Assembly (NCBI RefSeq): GCF_007745175.1
Contig: NZ_CP036271.1
Coordinates: forward strand, 6,473,439-6,537,438
Origin: Caulifigura coniformis
GTDB taxonomy: Bacteria > Planctomycetota > Planctomycetia > Planctomycetales > Planctomycetaceae
Direction of reading: 5' to 3'
DNA length: 64,000 nucleotides
Position numbers and translations under genes: made by a program. The notes under the pieces are model-generated. The model saw only the letters and a program-made list of their open reading frames with translations. It was not told the DNA's origin and ran no database searches. This document shows, piece by piece, positions 27,450 to 36,700 of the stretch (positions are counted from its first letter, which is position 1; every line of letters starts with the position of its first letter).

Positions 27450-28627
27450 GAGAAGTTTCCTTTCCGTCTCGCCGCTTTCAGCGTTACCCGCAGCGCGTCA
27501 TCGACAGCCCGTCGCACCTGCTCGGCCTCCATCGGGCTGTAGAACCTCGCCGTTACTTCGACTGTCGCATGCCCGAGCGTCTGCTGGATTGTCCGCAGGG
27601 ACTCGCCATTCGCTTGTTGCCACGCACCGAGTGATCGCCGCAGATCGTGGATCCTCAAATCCGGCAGTTTTGCCGCCGCCTTAACGCGAACCCACGCATA
27701 CTTGGGGTCGCTGTAGAAGCCGTCTTTGCCTCTGCCGGGAAACACCCACTTCACATTCGGTTGCCAGCTCTTCCTGCGTCTCTGGAGAATCCTCAACGCC
27801 ATCATTGAAAGGGGAACGACGTGCGGACGCTTGGACTTGTACTTCCCTGCGGGGATCGTCCAGAGACGCGTGGAGAAATCCAGCTCGACCCACTCCATCG
27901 CCGCGACGTTGGACCGCCTGGCGCCGGTGAACAGCAGGAGATGAAAGAAGTCCTTGGCATCCTGGCTTCTGAGGCCGTCGACAGCGGTCATGAACGCGGC
28001 GACCTCTTCCGTCTTCAGATACCTCTGTCGCGGATCAAAGTCTGGACGGTACGTGCCGCGGACCGGGTTGACGTCGCACCATCTGCCCGCGATTCCAACT
28101 TCGAACATTTTTCCAAGAAGTGCTCGAGCTTTCCGTGCAGGCCCCCTTCCGTATTCTCGTTCGGTGCTGGCAACAAACTTTTCGATGTCGGTTCGATCTA
28201 CTTTCGCCAGCAACTCGCTGCCGAACTCAGGCTTGATCAGCCGCGAGTACTCTTTCTCATCACGGCGCCATGTCCGTTTGCGCGGCCTTGAATGCGTCTC
28301 GAAGTAATGTGTCCAGAGGTCGTCGACGGTAGCCCTGCCAGTCTTTCGACGCTGGCTGATGTCTCGCCCAGCAGCAACATCGCCGAGATACTGCGTGCAG
28401 ACCTTGCGAGCCTCGTCGACCGAAATGCTTGGAAAAGTTCCAAGCTTCAGCCGAGTGGGACGGCCCTTCACACGGCCGACGTAGTAGAAAACCTTCTTGC
28501 CTCTGGGAGAGACCGTAACCGCAAACCCCGGAGTACGATCGTCGAATATCCAGGTGGCCCGGTCCGACGCATTCTTGAGCGTCGAAACGCGACTGTTCGT
28601 GAGCCTCTCCTGTCTGCTTGTCCCCAC
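27446..28627 (-). CDS. P4-type tyrosine integrase
   Basis: I start at GTG 28627, seven bases after GGAGG (28635-28639); a TTG at 28675 is the longest frame. About 393 residues. The N-terminal ~90 residues are a DUF4102-type arm-binding domain (GFAVTVSPRGKKVFYYVGRV, LKLGTFPSISVDEAR). Residues ~100-190 form the core-binding domain. The catalytic domain has TGARRSNVAAMEW (first Arg), IHDLRRSLGAW (His, second Arg), LGHATVEVTARFY (His and nucleophile Tyr). It heads the minus-strand block 20.0-28.6 kb and has arm-site-like direct repeats immediately upstream. Confidence 0.92.
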   Translation of the reverse strand: MGTSRQERLTNSRVSTLKNASDRATWIFDDRTPGFAVTVSPRGKKVFYYVGRVKGRPTRLKLGTFPSISVDEARKVCTQYLGDVAAGRDISQRRKTGRATVDDLWTHYFETHSRPRKRTWRRDEKEYSRLIKPEFGSELLAKVDRTDIEKFVASTEREYGRGPARKARALLGKMFEVGIAGRWCDVNPVRGTYRPDFDPRQRYLKTEEVAAFMTAVDGLRSQDAKDFFHLLLFTGARRSNVAAMEWVELDFSTRLWTIPAGKYKSKRPHVVPLSMMALRILQRRRKSWQPNVKWVFPGRGKDGFYSDPKYAWVRVKAAAKLPDLRIHDLRRSLGAWQQANGESLRTIQQTLGHATVEVTARFYSPMEAEQVRRAVDDALRVTLKAARRKGNFS

Positions 28628-28643
28628 CCGGAAACCTCCGAGA

Positions 28644-28782
28644 TTTTGCAACAATTTTGCAACGCCACAGAGCAATCACGGCCCCTTTGCAACAACTTAG
28701 GGCAATCCTCTGTTTCCGGGACAGTAGTGATCTGGCGAGGTAAAACAATGACAAACAATGACACGCAACGTCATTTTGCAAC
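28644..28782. repeat. Four TTTTGCAAC-type direct repeats upstream of the integrase
   Basis: TTTTGCAAC occurs at 28644-28652, 28655-28663 and 28774-28782, and CTTTGCAAC at 28685-28693, all on the plus strand. An 11-base CTGTTTCCGGG also occurs twice, near 28703 and 28798. Short direct repeats next to an arm-domain integrase are typical of its arm-type binding sites, so the attachment site probably lies in 28640-28820. Nothing else is coding between 28628 and 28956. Confidence 0.6.
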
Positions 28783-28819
28783 GGATTCTTGACCCTCGCT
28801 GTTTCCGGGTTTTTTATTG

Positions 28820-28862
28820 ATCCCCTGCAGTTCAGTGATGATCTGCAGGGGATTTTTCTTTT
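28820..28862 (+). terminator. Strong plus-strand terminator hairpin beside the presumed attachment site
   Basis: ATCCCCTGCAG (28820-28830) pairs perfectly with CTGCAGGGGAT (28843-28853), then TTTTCTTTT. No plus-strand gene lies just upstream. It may be the retained 3' end of a gene or RNA that the element integrated next to. Confidence 0.65.
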
Positions 28863-28956
28863 GCGCTACACCGCGACGAATCGGCGCACGAAAAAGCCCC
28901 GAGCCAACTTTCACCAGCCCTGGGCAGGAACCTGCTGTTCTGCAAATTTGCAGAAG

Positions 28957-29220
28957 TCACTTCGCGGCCGGCTTCTGATCGAGCATCTTGAGCTTCTGCC
29001 GGACGGCTTCGTTGAACACCCAATCCCAATCGACGCCGCGACACTGCCGCACCGCTTCTGCCATCTTGCGGTCGAGATGGATGATGGTGCGGGCGCGGTC
29101 TCCTGAACCCGGTAAAGAGCAAAAGCCAGGCACGGGGTCGCAGTCCCGTACTGGCTTGAGAATCCAGAACCCGAAGGTGCTGGGGATTTCTGATTGTGAC
29201 CGCCTGCGACAACGGTACAA
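28957..29220 (-). CDS. Ribbon-helix-helix-like small protein, start uncertain
   Basis: The C-terminal ~42 residues (RTIIHLDRKMAEAVRQ, then VDWDWVFNEAVRQKLKML) fit a ribbon-helix-helix or a small conserved repressor. The N-terminal half of the frame runs through a stem-loop (AAGCCAG at 29123 with CTGGCTT at 29151) that would end transcription on this strand, so the longest frame is probably not the real protein. No good ATG follows the hairpin before residue 54. Possibly partly degraded. Confidence 0.4.
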   Translation of the reverse strand: MYRCRRRSQSEIPSTFGFWILKPVRDCDPVPGFCSLPGSGDRARTIIHLDRKMAEAVRQCRGVDWDWVFNEAVRQKLKMLDQKPAAK

Positions 29221-29303
29221 ACGGGAAGGCCCATTTGTGGCTACAAATGTACCCGTACCGGGCGAGTATTGTCAAGGCCCGCTTGTAGCGTCAAATTGCC
29301 CAC

Positions 29304-29477
29304 ATGCCGGACAATAAGGAAGACACGTTCCGAGGGCGATGCACGGCAGAGCAAAAGGCCGTATGGGAGAAGGCTGCTGCCCGCGACGGGCGATCGCTCG
29401 CGAACTGGATTAGGAAGATTTGTGACGAGGCCGCCGAGAAGGTGCTGGTGGAAGAGGGCAAGGGCAAGAAACGCTGA
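29304..29477 (+). CDS. 57-aa small protein, antitoxin/MobC-like helix pair
   Basis: Read by hand: ATG at 29304, stop at 29475-29477. It begins MPDNKEDTFRGRCTAEQ and contains AVWEKAAARDGRSLANWIRK followed by ICDEAAEKVLVEEGKGKKR. The W-x-x-A-A-x-x-x-G-R-S-L-x-x-W-I-R pattern is common in small ribbon-helix-helix-type regulators and mobilisation accessory proteins. The next gene follows 29 bases later on the same strand. Natural composition and context support it; function unknown. Confidence 0.6.
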   Translation: MPDNKEDTFRGRCTAEQKAVWEKAAARDGRSLANWIRKICDEAAEKVLVEEGKGKKR

Positions 29478-29506
29478 GGGCAGCCTACTCCAAAGGAGAC
29501 TCTCTG

Positions 29507-29893
29507 ATGGCAGTTGCACGGGGCCTGACAATTGCGGGAATGGAGGGCTACTTCGTCCTCCGCTTCCGGACCGAAAGAATTGCGAACGTTGACGAAATGT
29601 TTCGCTGCCTTTGTGGCGAAAGAATTGAGGTTCTCCGCTATCGTGACGGACGAACCTACCGGATAAGCAGCAGTTCGGATCATTTCCGTGTGTGGATTCG
29701 TCTCCAAACACCTGATCGACTCGAATCCATTGTTGTTGAAGACTCCTCATCTGCCTACGGCTGGTGGCAGATCGACGGCCTGAGTCGCGTCGAGTTCTCA
29801 GAAAGCCTTAATCCCTCGCTGCAGTCTGCCAGCATCGAAGAACTAGCGAGCCTCGACAGCTTGGGCATAGAAAAGACTGCGGAGCCCTACTGA
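29507..29893 (+). CDS. Unrecognised 128-aa protein
   Basis: ATG at 29507 follows AAAGGAGA. Soluble, beta-rich (YFVLRFRTERIANVDEMFRC; RTYRISSSSDHFRVWIRLQ), with no motif I recognise. It lies between the small 57-aa gene and the 402-aa gene, all on the plus strand with short spacing, so the three may be one operon. Confidence 0.6.
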   Translation: MAVARGLTIAGMEGYFVLRFRTERIANVDEMFRCLCGERIEVLRYRDGRTYRISSSSDHFRVWIRLQTPDRLESIVVEDSSSAYGWWQIDGLSRVEFSESLNPSLQSASIEELASLDSLGIEKTAEPY

Positions 29894-29933
29894 CGCATTG
29901 AGCTGGCCTAACACGTCAGAGGAGCTTGGGCAA

Positions 29934-31142
29934 ATGGGCGAGCAGGACAGCGGCCTGACGACACTGGCCAATCTTACGACAGTTTCGAACGCTGCTTGGG
30001 CAGTCGCGAAGGGTGCGATTCCGCGATCCCTCGAATGGATGCTGGGCACCGAGAAGAAAGCCGACGCAAGGCTCCGGGAATCAGTGGCGGCCGCCTACGT
30101 CGACAACCTCAGACAGATTCATGATGAACAACACGAGACTCGTGAGCAGCTGCGAGCCAATTCCCGGAATCTGTCCGCTCAGCGCCATCTGCAATGGCTG
30201 CAGGAGCAGGAGCAGCTCGCGATAAAGAAAGTCGCTGCAATCCATTACGCCGCAACCCTGCCGGATTACAAAGAATCAGATCGGGAGATCGAACAGCATT
30301 GGGTAGATACTTTCGAAGTCCATGCCCGCCGGCGAACTGAACCATGGAGGAGCCAATTACTCTCTCGCGCCCTAGCCCACGAGGCGATAAATCCTGGGAC
30401 CATATCTCTTAAGGCGCTTTGGCTGATTGGAACCATGGAACGCGAGGTGTTCGATTACCTCTCGGCCTTCCTGAACACCGGCTACGTGTCCAGGAATCTC
30501 ACGTACGGCGGGAGTACGTTTGTTGTCAGAAGCTACGGGGGCACCGAGGAAACGAAATACTTGGATTTGCCGGTCCCGATCGGAGAAGGCGGCGACACCC
30601 GACAGTTGTGGCAGGTCTATACACGTCATTCTCAAGAAGCCCTGGCAACCGAGTTATCGACACAAGGGCAGTACGATGTTGGCTGTTGCGTGGCCACCTA
30701 TGGCGTTCGCAGCTTTTATGAGGCAATGCATCACAGTCCGGGCGACGTGACCTCCGACGGCTACACACTCACTTCGGTGGCCGCGGAGCTGAGCCTACTT
30801 CACGAGCACCAATCCAACGACCTCGGCGAGCGGATCTTCAGTGACGAGATGAAGTACGGCACTGAGGGACTTCCTGCGGACGCATTGCGAGCCTTACTGA
30901 GAGACAGGGTAGAAGCAGCTGAACAACACTTCGAAAAGCGGCCGACTCGCCCCACCTACGCCTTCCCACAGATCGAGGTGATCGTTGCGGCTTTTGCAAG
31001 AGAATTCGGTGAATCGCGATACCTTGAAGAAATCGGAGCGGACCTTGGTAACCGAGTGGGAGCGATTATTGAGAAGCACGAGGCGAGAGAGAAAGAAAGA
31101 TCTGCGGCGAGAGCGGCGAAGACGCCGCGACCTTCGCCTTGA
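29934..31142 (+). CDS. DUF2806/TIGR03899-like soluble protein
   Basis: The frame opens at TTG 29898, but the ATG at 29934 (MGEQDSGLTTLANLT) has GAGGAG upstream. 402 residues. The centre (RTEPWRSQLLSRALAHEAIN, PGTISLKALWLIGTMEREVF) matches the W-x-x-L-L-x-x-x-L-x-x-E-x-x-x-P-G-x-x-S-x-x-x-L pattern of the DUF2806 group, which is frequent in mobile and defence islands. The second half is soluble; the C-terminus is basic (EREKERSAARAAKTPRPSP-like). Molecular role unknown. It ends the plus-strand trio. Confidence 0.65.
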   Translation: MGEQDSGLTTLANLTTVSNAAWAVAKGAIPRSLEWMLGTEKKADARLRESVAAAYVDNLRQIHDEQHETREQLRANSRNLSAQRHLQWLQEQEQLAIKKVAAIHYAATLPDYKESDREIEQHWVDTFEVHARRRTEPWRSQLLSRALAHEAINPGTISLKALWLIGTMEREVFDYLSAFLNTGYVSRNLTYGGSTFVVRSYGGTEETKYLDLPVPIGEGGDTRQLWQVYTRHSQEALATELSTQGQYDVGCCVATYGVRSFYEAMHHSPGDVTSDGYTLTSVAAELSLLHEHQSNDLGERIFSDEMKYGTEGLPADALRALLRDRVEAAEQHFEKRPTRPTYAFPQIEVIVAAFAREFGESRYLEEIGADLGNRVGAIIEKHEAREKERSAARAAKTPRPSP

Positions 31143-31249
31143 GCCTCTACTTCGGTTGTAGGATAGCCCCGGCTACAACTCCGGGCATCGGCGTCATCCG
31201 TGGTCCGTCTTTTCCAACCCGCGGCTTGTCGGCAGATTTAGCGGCTGCT

Positions 31250-31272
31250 GAACTGCAAACGGATTGCAGTTC
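31250..31272 (+). terminator. Hairpin after the plus-strand trio
   Basis: GAACTGCAA (31250-31258) pairs perfectly with TTGCAGTTC (31264-31272) around a five-base loop, about 110 bases after the stop at 31142. The following T run is weak, so its terminator role is uncertain. Confidence 0.4.
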
Positions 31273-31311
31273 CTTTCGCCGCCCCGCGTGACCTCTCGCC
31301 CGCTCCAGGCG

Positions 31312-31790
31312 TCACGAAACGCGATATACACGGGCCAATCTCACTGCGGTGGGCCCCACACGAGCGGATCGGGCTTCGGCTGAGGGGCGGGAACAGCGGG
31401 CGCGTTTTGCTAGCTCCTTGTCGATACCGGCTTGCTCAAGAGTGACCGAAGAATGCGGGGTTTCTTGCGCCCCGCATTCTTTGCCACGCCGACCGACGCC
31501 CTTTTCGGCCCCACCTTTCGCCATCAGCCCCGCATCCTTCCGCGCCTTCATCAGTTCCCCGATGCGGCGTTCAGCACGAAACCGCCCCTCTCGCCTTCAT
31601 CTCATCCCTCGCCAGGTCCGCGGGCGACTTCACCCGCTCCGCACCGGGCGGGAGCCATTTCTTGGGCTTGTAGCACCACCGCCGGCGTCCATTCCTTCTG
31701 GATCTCCAGGCACTCCGCTGCAATCTCCTCGGGCGTGGGAACCCACGCGATGCCCCCCGTGGCGGCCGGCAATTCGACTTCGACAGACAT
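31312..31790 (-). pseudogene. Multiply frameshifted remnant of phage/plasmid-type genes
   Basis: From an ATG at 31790 with GGAG, the frame begins MSVEVELPAATGGIAWVPTP, EEIAAECLEIQKEW; after about residue 37 the coherent reading moves to another frame (KPKKWLPPGAERVKSPADLA), then to a third with AERRIGELMKARKDAG, continuing to SVTLEQAGIDKELAKRAR. The last two motifs (ERxxGELLxx, then TLEQxGIxKxxxxRxR) are typical of a protein family common in phages and plasmids. Three frames in 480 bases show that it is broken. A strong hairpin (GAATGCGGGG/CCCCGCATTC near 31450-31481) lies within it. Confidence 0.5.
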
Positions 31791-31853
31791 TGACTCACTC
31801 CGTGATGGCTGGACAATTCATCCAGCCCACGGGGTAGCTCCCGACCTGCTTGA

Positions 31854-31890
31854 GCCCGTCGCGAACGTCCACTCGCGAGCGGGCTTTCTT
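31854..31890 (+). terminator. Terminator-like hairpin
   Basis: GCCCG-TCGCGA (31854-31864) pairs with TCGCGA-G-CGGGC (31873-31884), followed by TTTCTT. No plus-strand gene precedes it closely. The rest of 31791-32055 shows nothing supportable. Confidence 0.4.
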
Positions 31891-32055
31891 CATTCGCCAC
31901 CAGCAAGCAGACGCTCAGGGATGACCGTCTGGATGTTCACCAACACGAACAGTTCGTAGTCGGTCCGGACGGGAGCCGGCTTCGCACGATCCTCGGTCAT
32001 CGCTCGAACATTGGGCGGCGATTGGACCCCGAAACGCTGGCCAGCCGTCTTTGAT

Positions 32056-33312
32056 TTACCTGGCGTAAAAGGGCTTCGAGTCGACCGTCAGGTATTGCCG
32101 CGACGCTGCGTCCGTCGTGGAGGGAAAGTCAAAGCCGCCGCGCGGATTCATGCAGTCCACGATGAAGCGCTGCCCATCCTCCAGGACGAGCTCGTTCCAT
32201 GCATGCCCGATCCCGCCCGCGAGGTTCCCTCGAACAAGTGCGACCGACAGGCCGGCTTCGTCTGCGAGCACCTTGAAGAGAAGGGCGCGATGCCGACAGA
32301 CTCCTGAGGCGACGGATCTGCCCAGCAGCATTTCCAGGTTCGAGTATTCGCCTTCCAGCAAGGCGACGGACGACAAGGCGTGCTCGCGGCGCCCCACTGC
32401 AGGGGAGCACTGGATGTCGACATACAGCGCCAGGTAACGGGCTCGCTGCATCGGTGGCAGGCCCGCAAGGTGATCGGAACGGGCGAAATCAAGATGCTTT
32501 CGCATCACGGGATCACGTGTCCGGTCGACCACGATGACTTCACGATCCGACCGCACATTGCCTCGGTCGTCAACCGCCATCCGACGACCGCCATCGGAAT
32601 AGCCGTCGGGGATCGTTGTGGCCGGAGCGACGTAATGATTGGCGTGGTAGGCCTGCGTGACGTCGCGTGCGGCATCGGGGACAACGGCCGGTTTTGGTTG
32701 CTCGTTCTCGGCATAGCCCTTCAGCATCAGGTCGAGGAACAGGTCACTGCTGCTGGCATCGATCTGATGAACTTCAACGGCCAGTTCGTTCACCCCTGGC
32801 GACAGGGTGTGAGCGGGGACCAGAAAACGCTGGTAGACGCCCTCTTGAGGCCCATCGATACGCCGCTGCGCCGTCGTTCGCCCGGTCATGGGACCGGGCG
32901 CAAGGTTCTGGCGGATCAGTTCCTGACCGTTGAGATAGACGACCGCGCCGTCATCCACGCACATCACGCACAGCAAGGTTTGAAGTGGAGCCGACTTTGG
33001 GATTTCGAACTGTCGCCGAAAGTAGGTCGTGATCGGCTTGTTGGCCGTGAACTCCAGTCGAGTTGCGAGTGACGGCTCACCATAGCCGATGGGAGCCGGC
33101 CCCGATTTCCAGCCTGAATCGTCAAAAGCCTCGCGGGTCCAGTTCGCCCCCGGTTCGGAGCCATCGCCCAGAAACTTCCAGACGGTTCCGGCTCCGGCTT
33201 CGATCAGGGTGACTTCCGCTGTCGCGAGAGGGGACAGCAATGCGAGCATCGACGTCGCGACCACCGCGCGGACCAACACCGCGCGACAACAGAGGAATCG
33301 ATGTTTGCTCAT
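32056..33312 (-). CDS. Exported protein with galactose-binding-like and transglutaminase-like domains
   Basis: 418 residues from the ATG at 33312. A signal peptide (VRAVVATSMLALLSPLATA) is followed by a jelly-roll domain of the type with WKFLGDGSEPGANWT and TTYFRRQFEIP, then DDGAVVYLNGQEL, ending near residue 205. Residues ~300-418 form a transglutaminase/EDR1-like domain: GVCRHRALLFKVLAD (Cys), GGIGHAWNELVLEDG (His) and FIVDCMNPRGG (Asp) give the papain-like triad. It could cross-link or cleave proteins or peptidoglycan-linked material outside the cytoplasm. The domain combination is less common than either alone. Confidence 0.8.
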   Translation of the reverse strand: MSKHRFLCCRAVLVRAVVATSMLALLSPLATAEVTLIEAGAGTVWKFLGDGSEPGANWTREAFDDSGWKSGPAPIGYGEPSLATRLEFTANKPITTYFRRQFEIPKSAPLQTLLCVMCVDDGAVVYLNGQELIRQNLAPGPMTGRTTAQRRIDGPQEGVYQRFLVPAHTLSPGVNELAVEVHQIDASSSDLFLDLMLKGYAENEQPKPAVVPDAARDVTQAYHANHYVAPATTIPDGYSDGGRRMAVDDRGNVRSDREVIVVDRTRDPVMRKHLDFARSDHLAGLPPMQRARYLALYVDIQCSPAVGRREHALSSVALLEGEYSNLEMLLGRSVASGVCRHRALLFKVLADEAGLSVALVRGNLAGGIGHAWNELVLEDGQRFIVDCMNPRGGFDFPSTTDAASRQYLTVDSKPFYAR

Positions 33313-33722
33313 GTTCAGATCGGCAATGCTTGTGCTGCGATCGTTCCGTCGGGAAAGTGAGACGGTTCTGTCACAGGCGGCCAGTCATTTCAGTCAACGG
33401 GAAACGAACTCACGAGGAATCACCCGCGGAGTGTAATCCCCGGAACAGCATTGCCGGGCATTTGCCGAACGGACGATCGCGGGGGTGATGGGGGCCGTCA
33501 CTGGAGCGACACTCGCACGAACGTTGATCGTATCTCCTGCAATGGGCCAGGGTGGAGAGATGGGATCTCTGACGATCCATACCGAACATGGCTTCCCGCA
33601 TGCTGGGGTCTACATCGAGTACACCCAGCCGGGACTGATGCCAAACTGGCCTGGAGATTTCCGCTGGAAGACGGCCGACGGCGAAGTGAAGTCGATGAGT
33701 CGCCACGGATAACGCCGCGCGA
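33313..33722. other. Gap with a doubtful short frame
   Basis: 410 bases between two genes. A plus-strand frame from ATG 33542 to 33712 (about 56 residues, containing HTEHGFPHAGVYIEYTQPG) reads fairly naturally but has no family, no clear ribosome-binding site and no neighbour on its strand. It could be a small gene or a remnant. Confidence 0.3.
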
Positions 33723-36700
33723 CTACTCCTCGCGGCGGTCGACTGGGGCGTTCTGCGATTTCGAGATCGTGTCGAAATAGCGGCGGATCAGCGGCGCATA
33801 GTCTCCGTCGGGACGCCGCCGCGTCGACTGCAGGATTTCCGTCTGCAGCTTGCCCGGCAGCTCGCCCCAGTTGCGCGTCGAGAGCTTCTGCAGGTGAGCA
33901 TCGACATCCACGATCCGCACCTGCTCGTTCGCCCCGCTCGCTGAACCCTTCTTCGTCTGACCCGAGGTCGGCTGCGATTCTCCCTGCTCGCCGCCCGGCT
34001 CTCCCTCCTCGTTCGACTGTCCCGGACGGAGCTTCAGCTGGCTCGCCGCCTGACGCAGCGAATGCGCCCCCTGCTTCAGCATCTCCGAGGCCTGCGGCGG
34101 ACTGTCCTGCTGACCTTCGGCCAGCCCCTCGTTGCCGCCATCCTCAGGGGCCATCTGGCCGGCCGGCTGCTGGCCTTGCTCGTTCGGTTTCGCCTGCGCC
34201 GCCTGATTGCCCGACTCCGGCCTCGACGGCTTCTCGCCCGACTGACCCGGCTGCGGTTCTCCGGCCGGCGGCGGACTGTTCTCCGCCAGCATTTCGCCCG
34301 CCTTCTGAAGCTCGCGGGCCGCCTCGGCGATCTGGCTGCCCGTTTCGTTCGGGACCGGGTTGTCGGGATTCTTCTCGGGTTCGAACCCGCGTTCTTCGGT
34401 CGCCATGCGGGCCGCCTTCCGGAGTTGCTCGGCCGCGGCCCGCGCCGCTTCAGAGGCTTCGGCCGAGTCTCCCTGGCCGGCCGTCTGCATTGCGCGCTGC
34501 ATTTCCTGCGACGCCCCCTCGCTCCGCGTGCGCCCGTCGCGCGCCTGTTCCGATTGACGCTTGCGGTCGACCGGCTGTGCCTTCAGCTGTTCGGAAAGCT
34601 CGGCGAAATCCTTCTCGAGCTTTCGCGTTTCCTCCTTGAGCTCCCGCTGACCCTGCTCCTGCGCGGCGTTGCGCGCGTCACGGTTCCCGGCCACCTGTGA
34701 CAGCTGTCCCGCAGCCTGCTCCTGCTGACCCGCCAGCTCACGCATCTGTCCCGCCAGTTCCGGCTGCGGACCTCCCTGGGCAACCGGATTCTCCTCCAGC
34801 CGCTTCGCGAGGTCTTGCGCCTGACGCGCCAGCTGCCGCCCTTCCTCCGCGGCCTGCGCCGTCGCGCCGACGGAAGCGTCTTCGGACGCCTGTGCGGCCG
34901 ACTTCGCCAGCTGCGCCGCCGCCTCCGCGAGCGGCGTCCCCTGGGCCTGGGAAGCGGCTTCCAGAGCGGCGCGGGCGATCTGCTGCGACACCTGCTGCTG
35001 CGCTGCGACCGCTTCTCTCGCCGCCTCGGCCGGGCTGACTGGCGGGCTCGCGGAGTTCGACTGCTCGCCTGCGGACCGGCCGCTCGGAGTTCCCGATTGA
35101 CGCGCGCCGGGCGTCTGCGGCCCGGTGTTCGACTGGCTGTCCGGCGACGGCACGCCGCCATTCTGCCCGCTCTGGGCGGGCTGGCCTTTCGAGGACGGCA
35201 TGCCCTCCGACGACGGCTGCCCCGGCATGGCCTGCTGATCGGCGGGACGGCGCGAGGCCTGCCCCTGCGGCGCGGGTTGACCGGACGACGTTGGTGGCCC
35301 CTCGGAAGGCTGAGGCGAAGAAGACTGCTCAGCCGATGACGACGGACTGCCCTGGGATGATGGTTGTCCCTCGGAAGGACGCTGCGCGCCGGAGGGCGTC
35401 TGACTCTGGCCGGTCGACGGGGACATGCCGGACGATTCGCCGCCGGCCGATTTCTGCCCGGAAGGCGAAGGTTCCTGGGACGGCGATGAACCCTGGGACG
35501 ATTGTCCCATCGGCCCGGCCGACGGCGACGAAGGCGCTTCTCCCTGCGACATCGGCTGGCTTGTCGAAGGACGCTGGCCACTCGAGGAGGGCTGCCCCTG
35601 GCCCGGTGACATGCCGGATGATTCGCCGCCCATCGGCGGCTGGCCGGTCGAACCCGGTTGTCCCTGCGACGGTTGTCCCTGCGACGGTTGGCCCTGCGAC
35701 GGTTGGCCCTGCGACGGTTGGCCCTGCGACGGTTGGCCCGATGTCTCACCTGGCTGCGATGACGGCGCTTCCCCTTGTGAAGAAGGCTGGCCCGGCTGCG
35801 GCTGCTGACCAGACGGAGTTTGTCCGGCAGTCTGCCCCTGCGACGGCTGCCCCTGTGATGACGGCTGCCCGGAGGTGGCCGGCTGGGACGATGGCTGTCC
35901 TGAAGGAGAGGCGACGGATCCGCCGGGAGACGGCGCGCCCGGCTCTGTTCCGCCAGGATTCGGTCCCGGAACTCCAGGTTGAGGCGGCCCACTCGACGGA
36001 CTCGAGCCGGGCATCGGCGAACCCTGTCCCATCTGTGCTCCCTGCCCCGACATGGGCTGACCCGACATGGGCTGACCCGACATGGGCTGACCCGACATGG
36101 GCTGTCCAGACATGGGCATCGGCTGGCTTCCCATAGGCTGCCCCGACATCGGTTCACTGGGCATCGGCTGCCCACTCATGGGCTGGCCCGACATGGGTTG
36201 CCCGTCCATCGGCATCGGCTGACCTTCCATCGGCTGCCCATTCATGGGCTGCGATCCCATCGGCGGGTTGTTCATCGGTTGCTCGCCCATCGGTTGCTCC
36301 GACATGGGGGGCGACGGATTCCCCATCGGCCGATCAGACTGCGGCTGTGCTCCCATCGGCTGCCCGGTCATCGGAGTCGACCGCGACGGTTCCGACATCG
36401 GTTGCCCATTCATTGGTTGGCCACCCTGCGGCTGCCCCGACATCGGTTCACCGGACATGGGCATCGGCTGGCCGCCCATCGGCTGCGACCCTGTCGGCTG
36501 CCCCGACATCGGCTGCCCACCCATCGGTTCCCCCGACATCGGCCCCATCGGGGTCTTCTGATCCTCCGATGCGTCCTTCGGTTTCGGGGCTTCATCCGGC
36601 TTGCTCTGCGACGAATCAGCCGGATTCGTCTTCGAGGCGTCGCCTCCCGGAGTCGAGGGACGTGCTTTGTTCGATGGCCCCTGGCCCTGCGTCGCATCCG

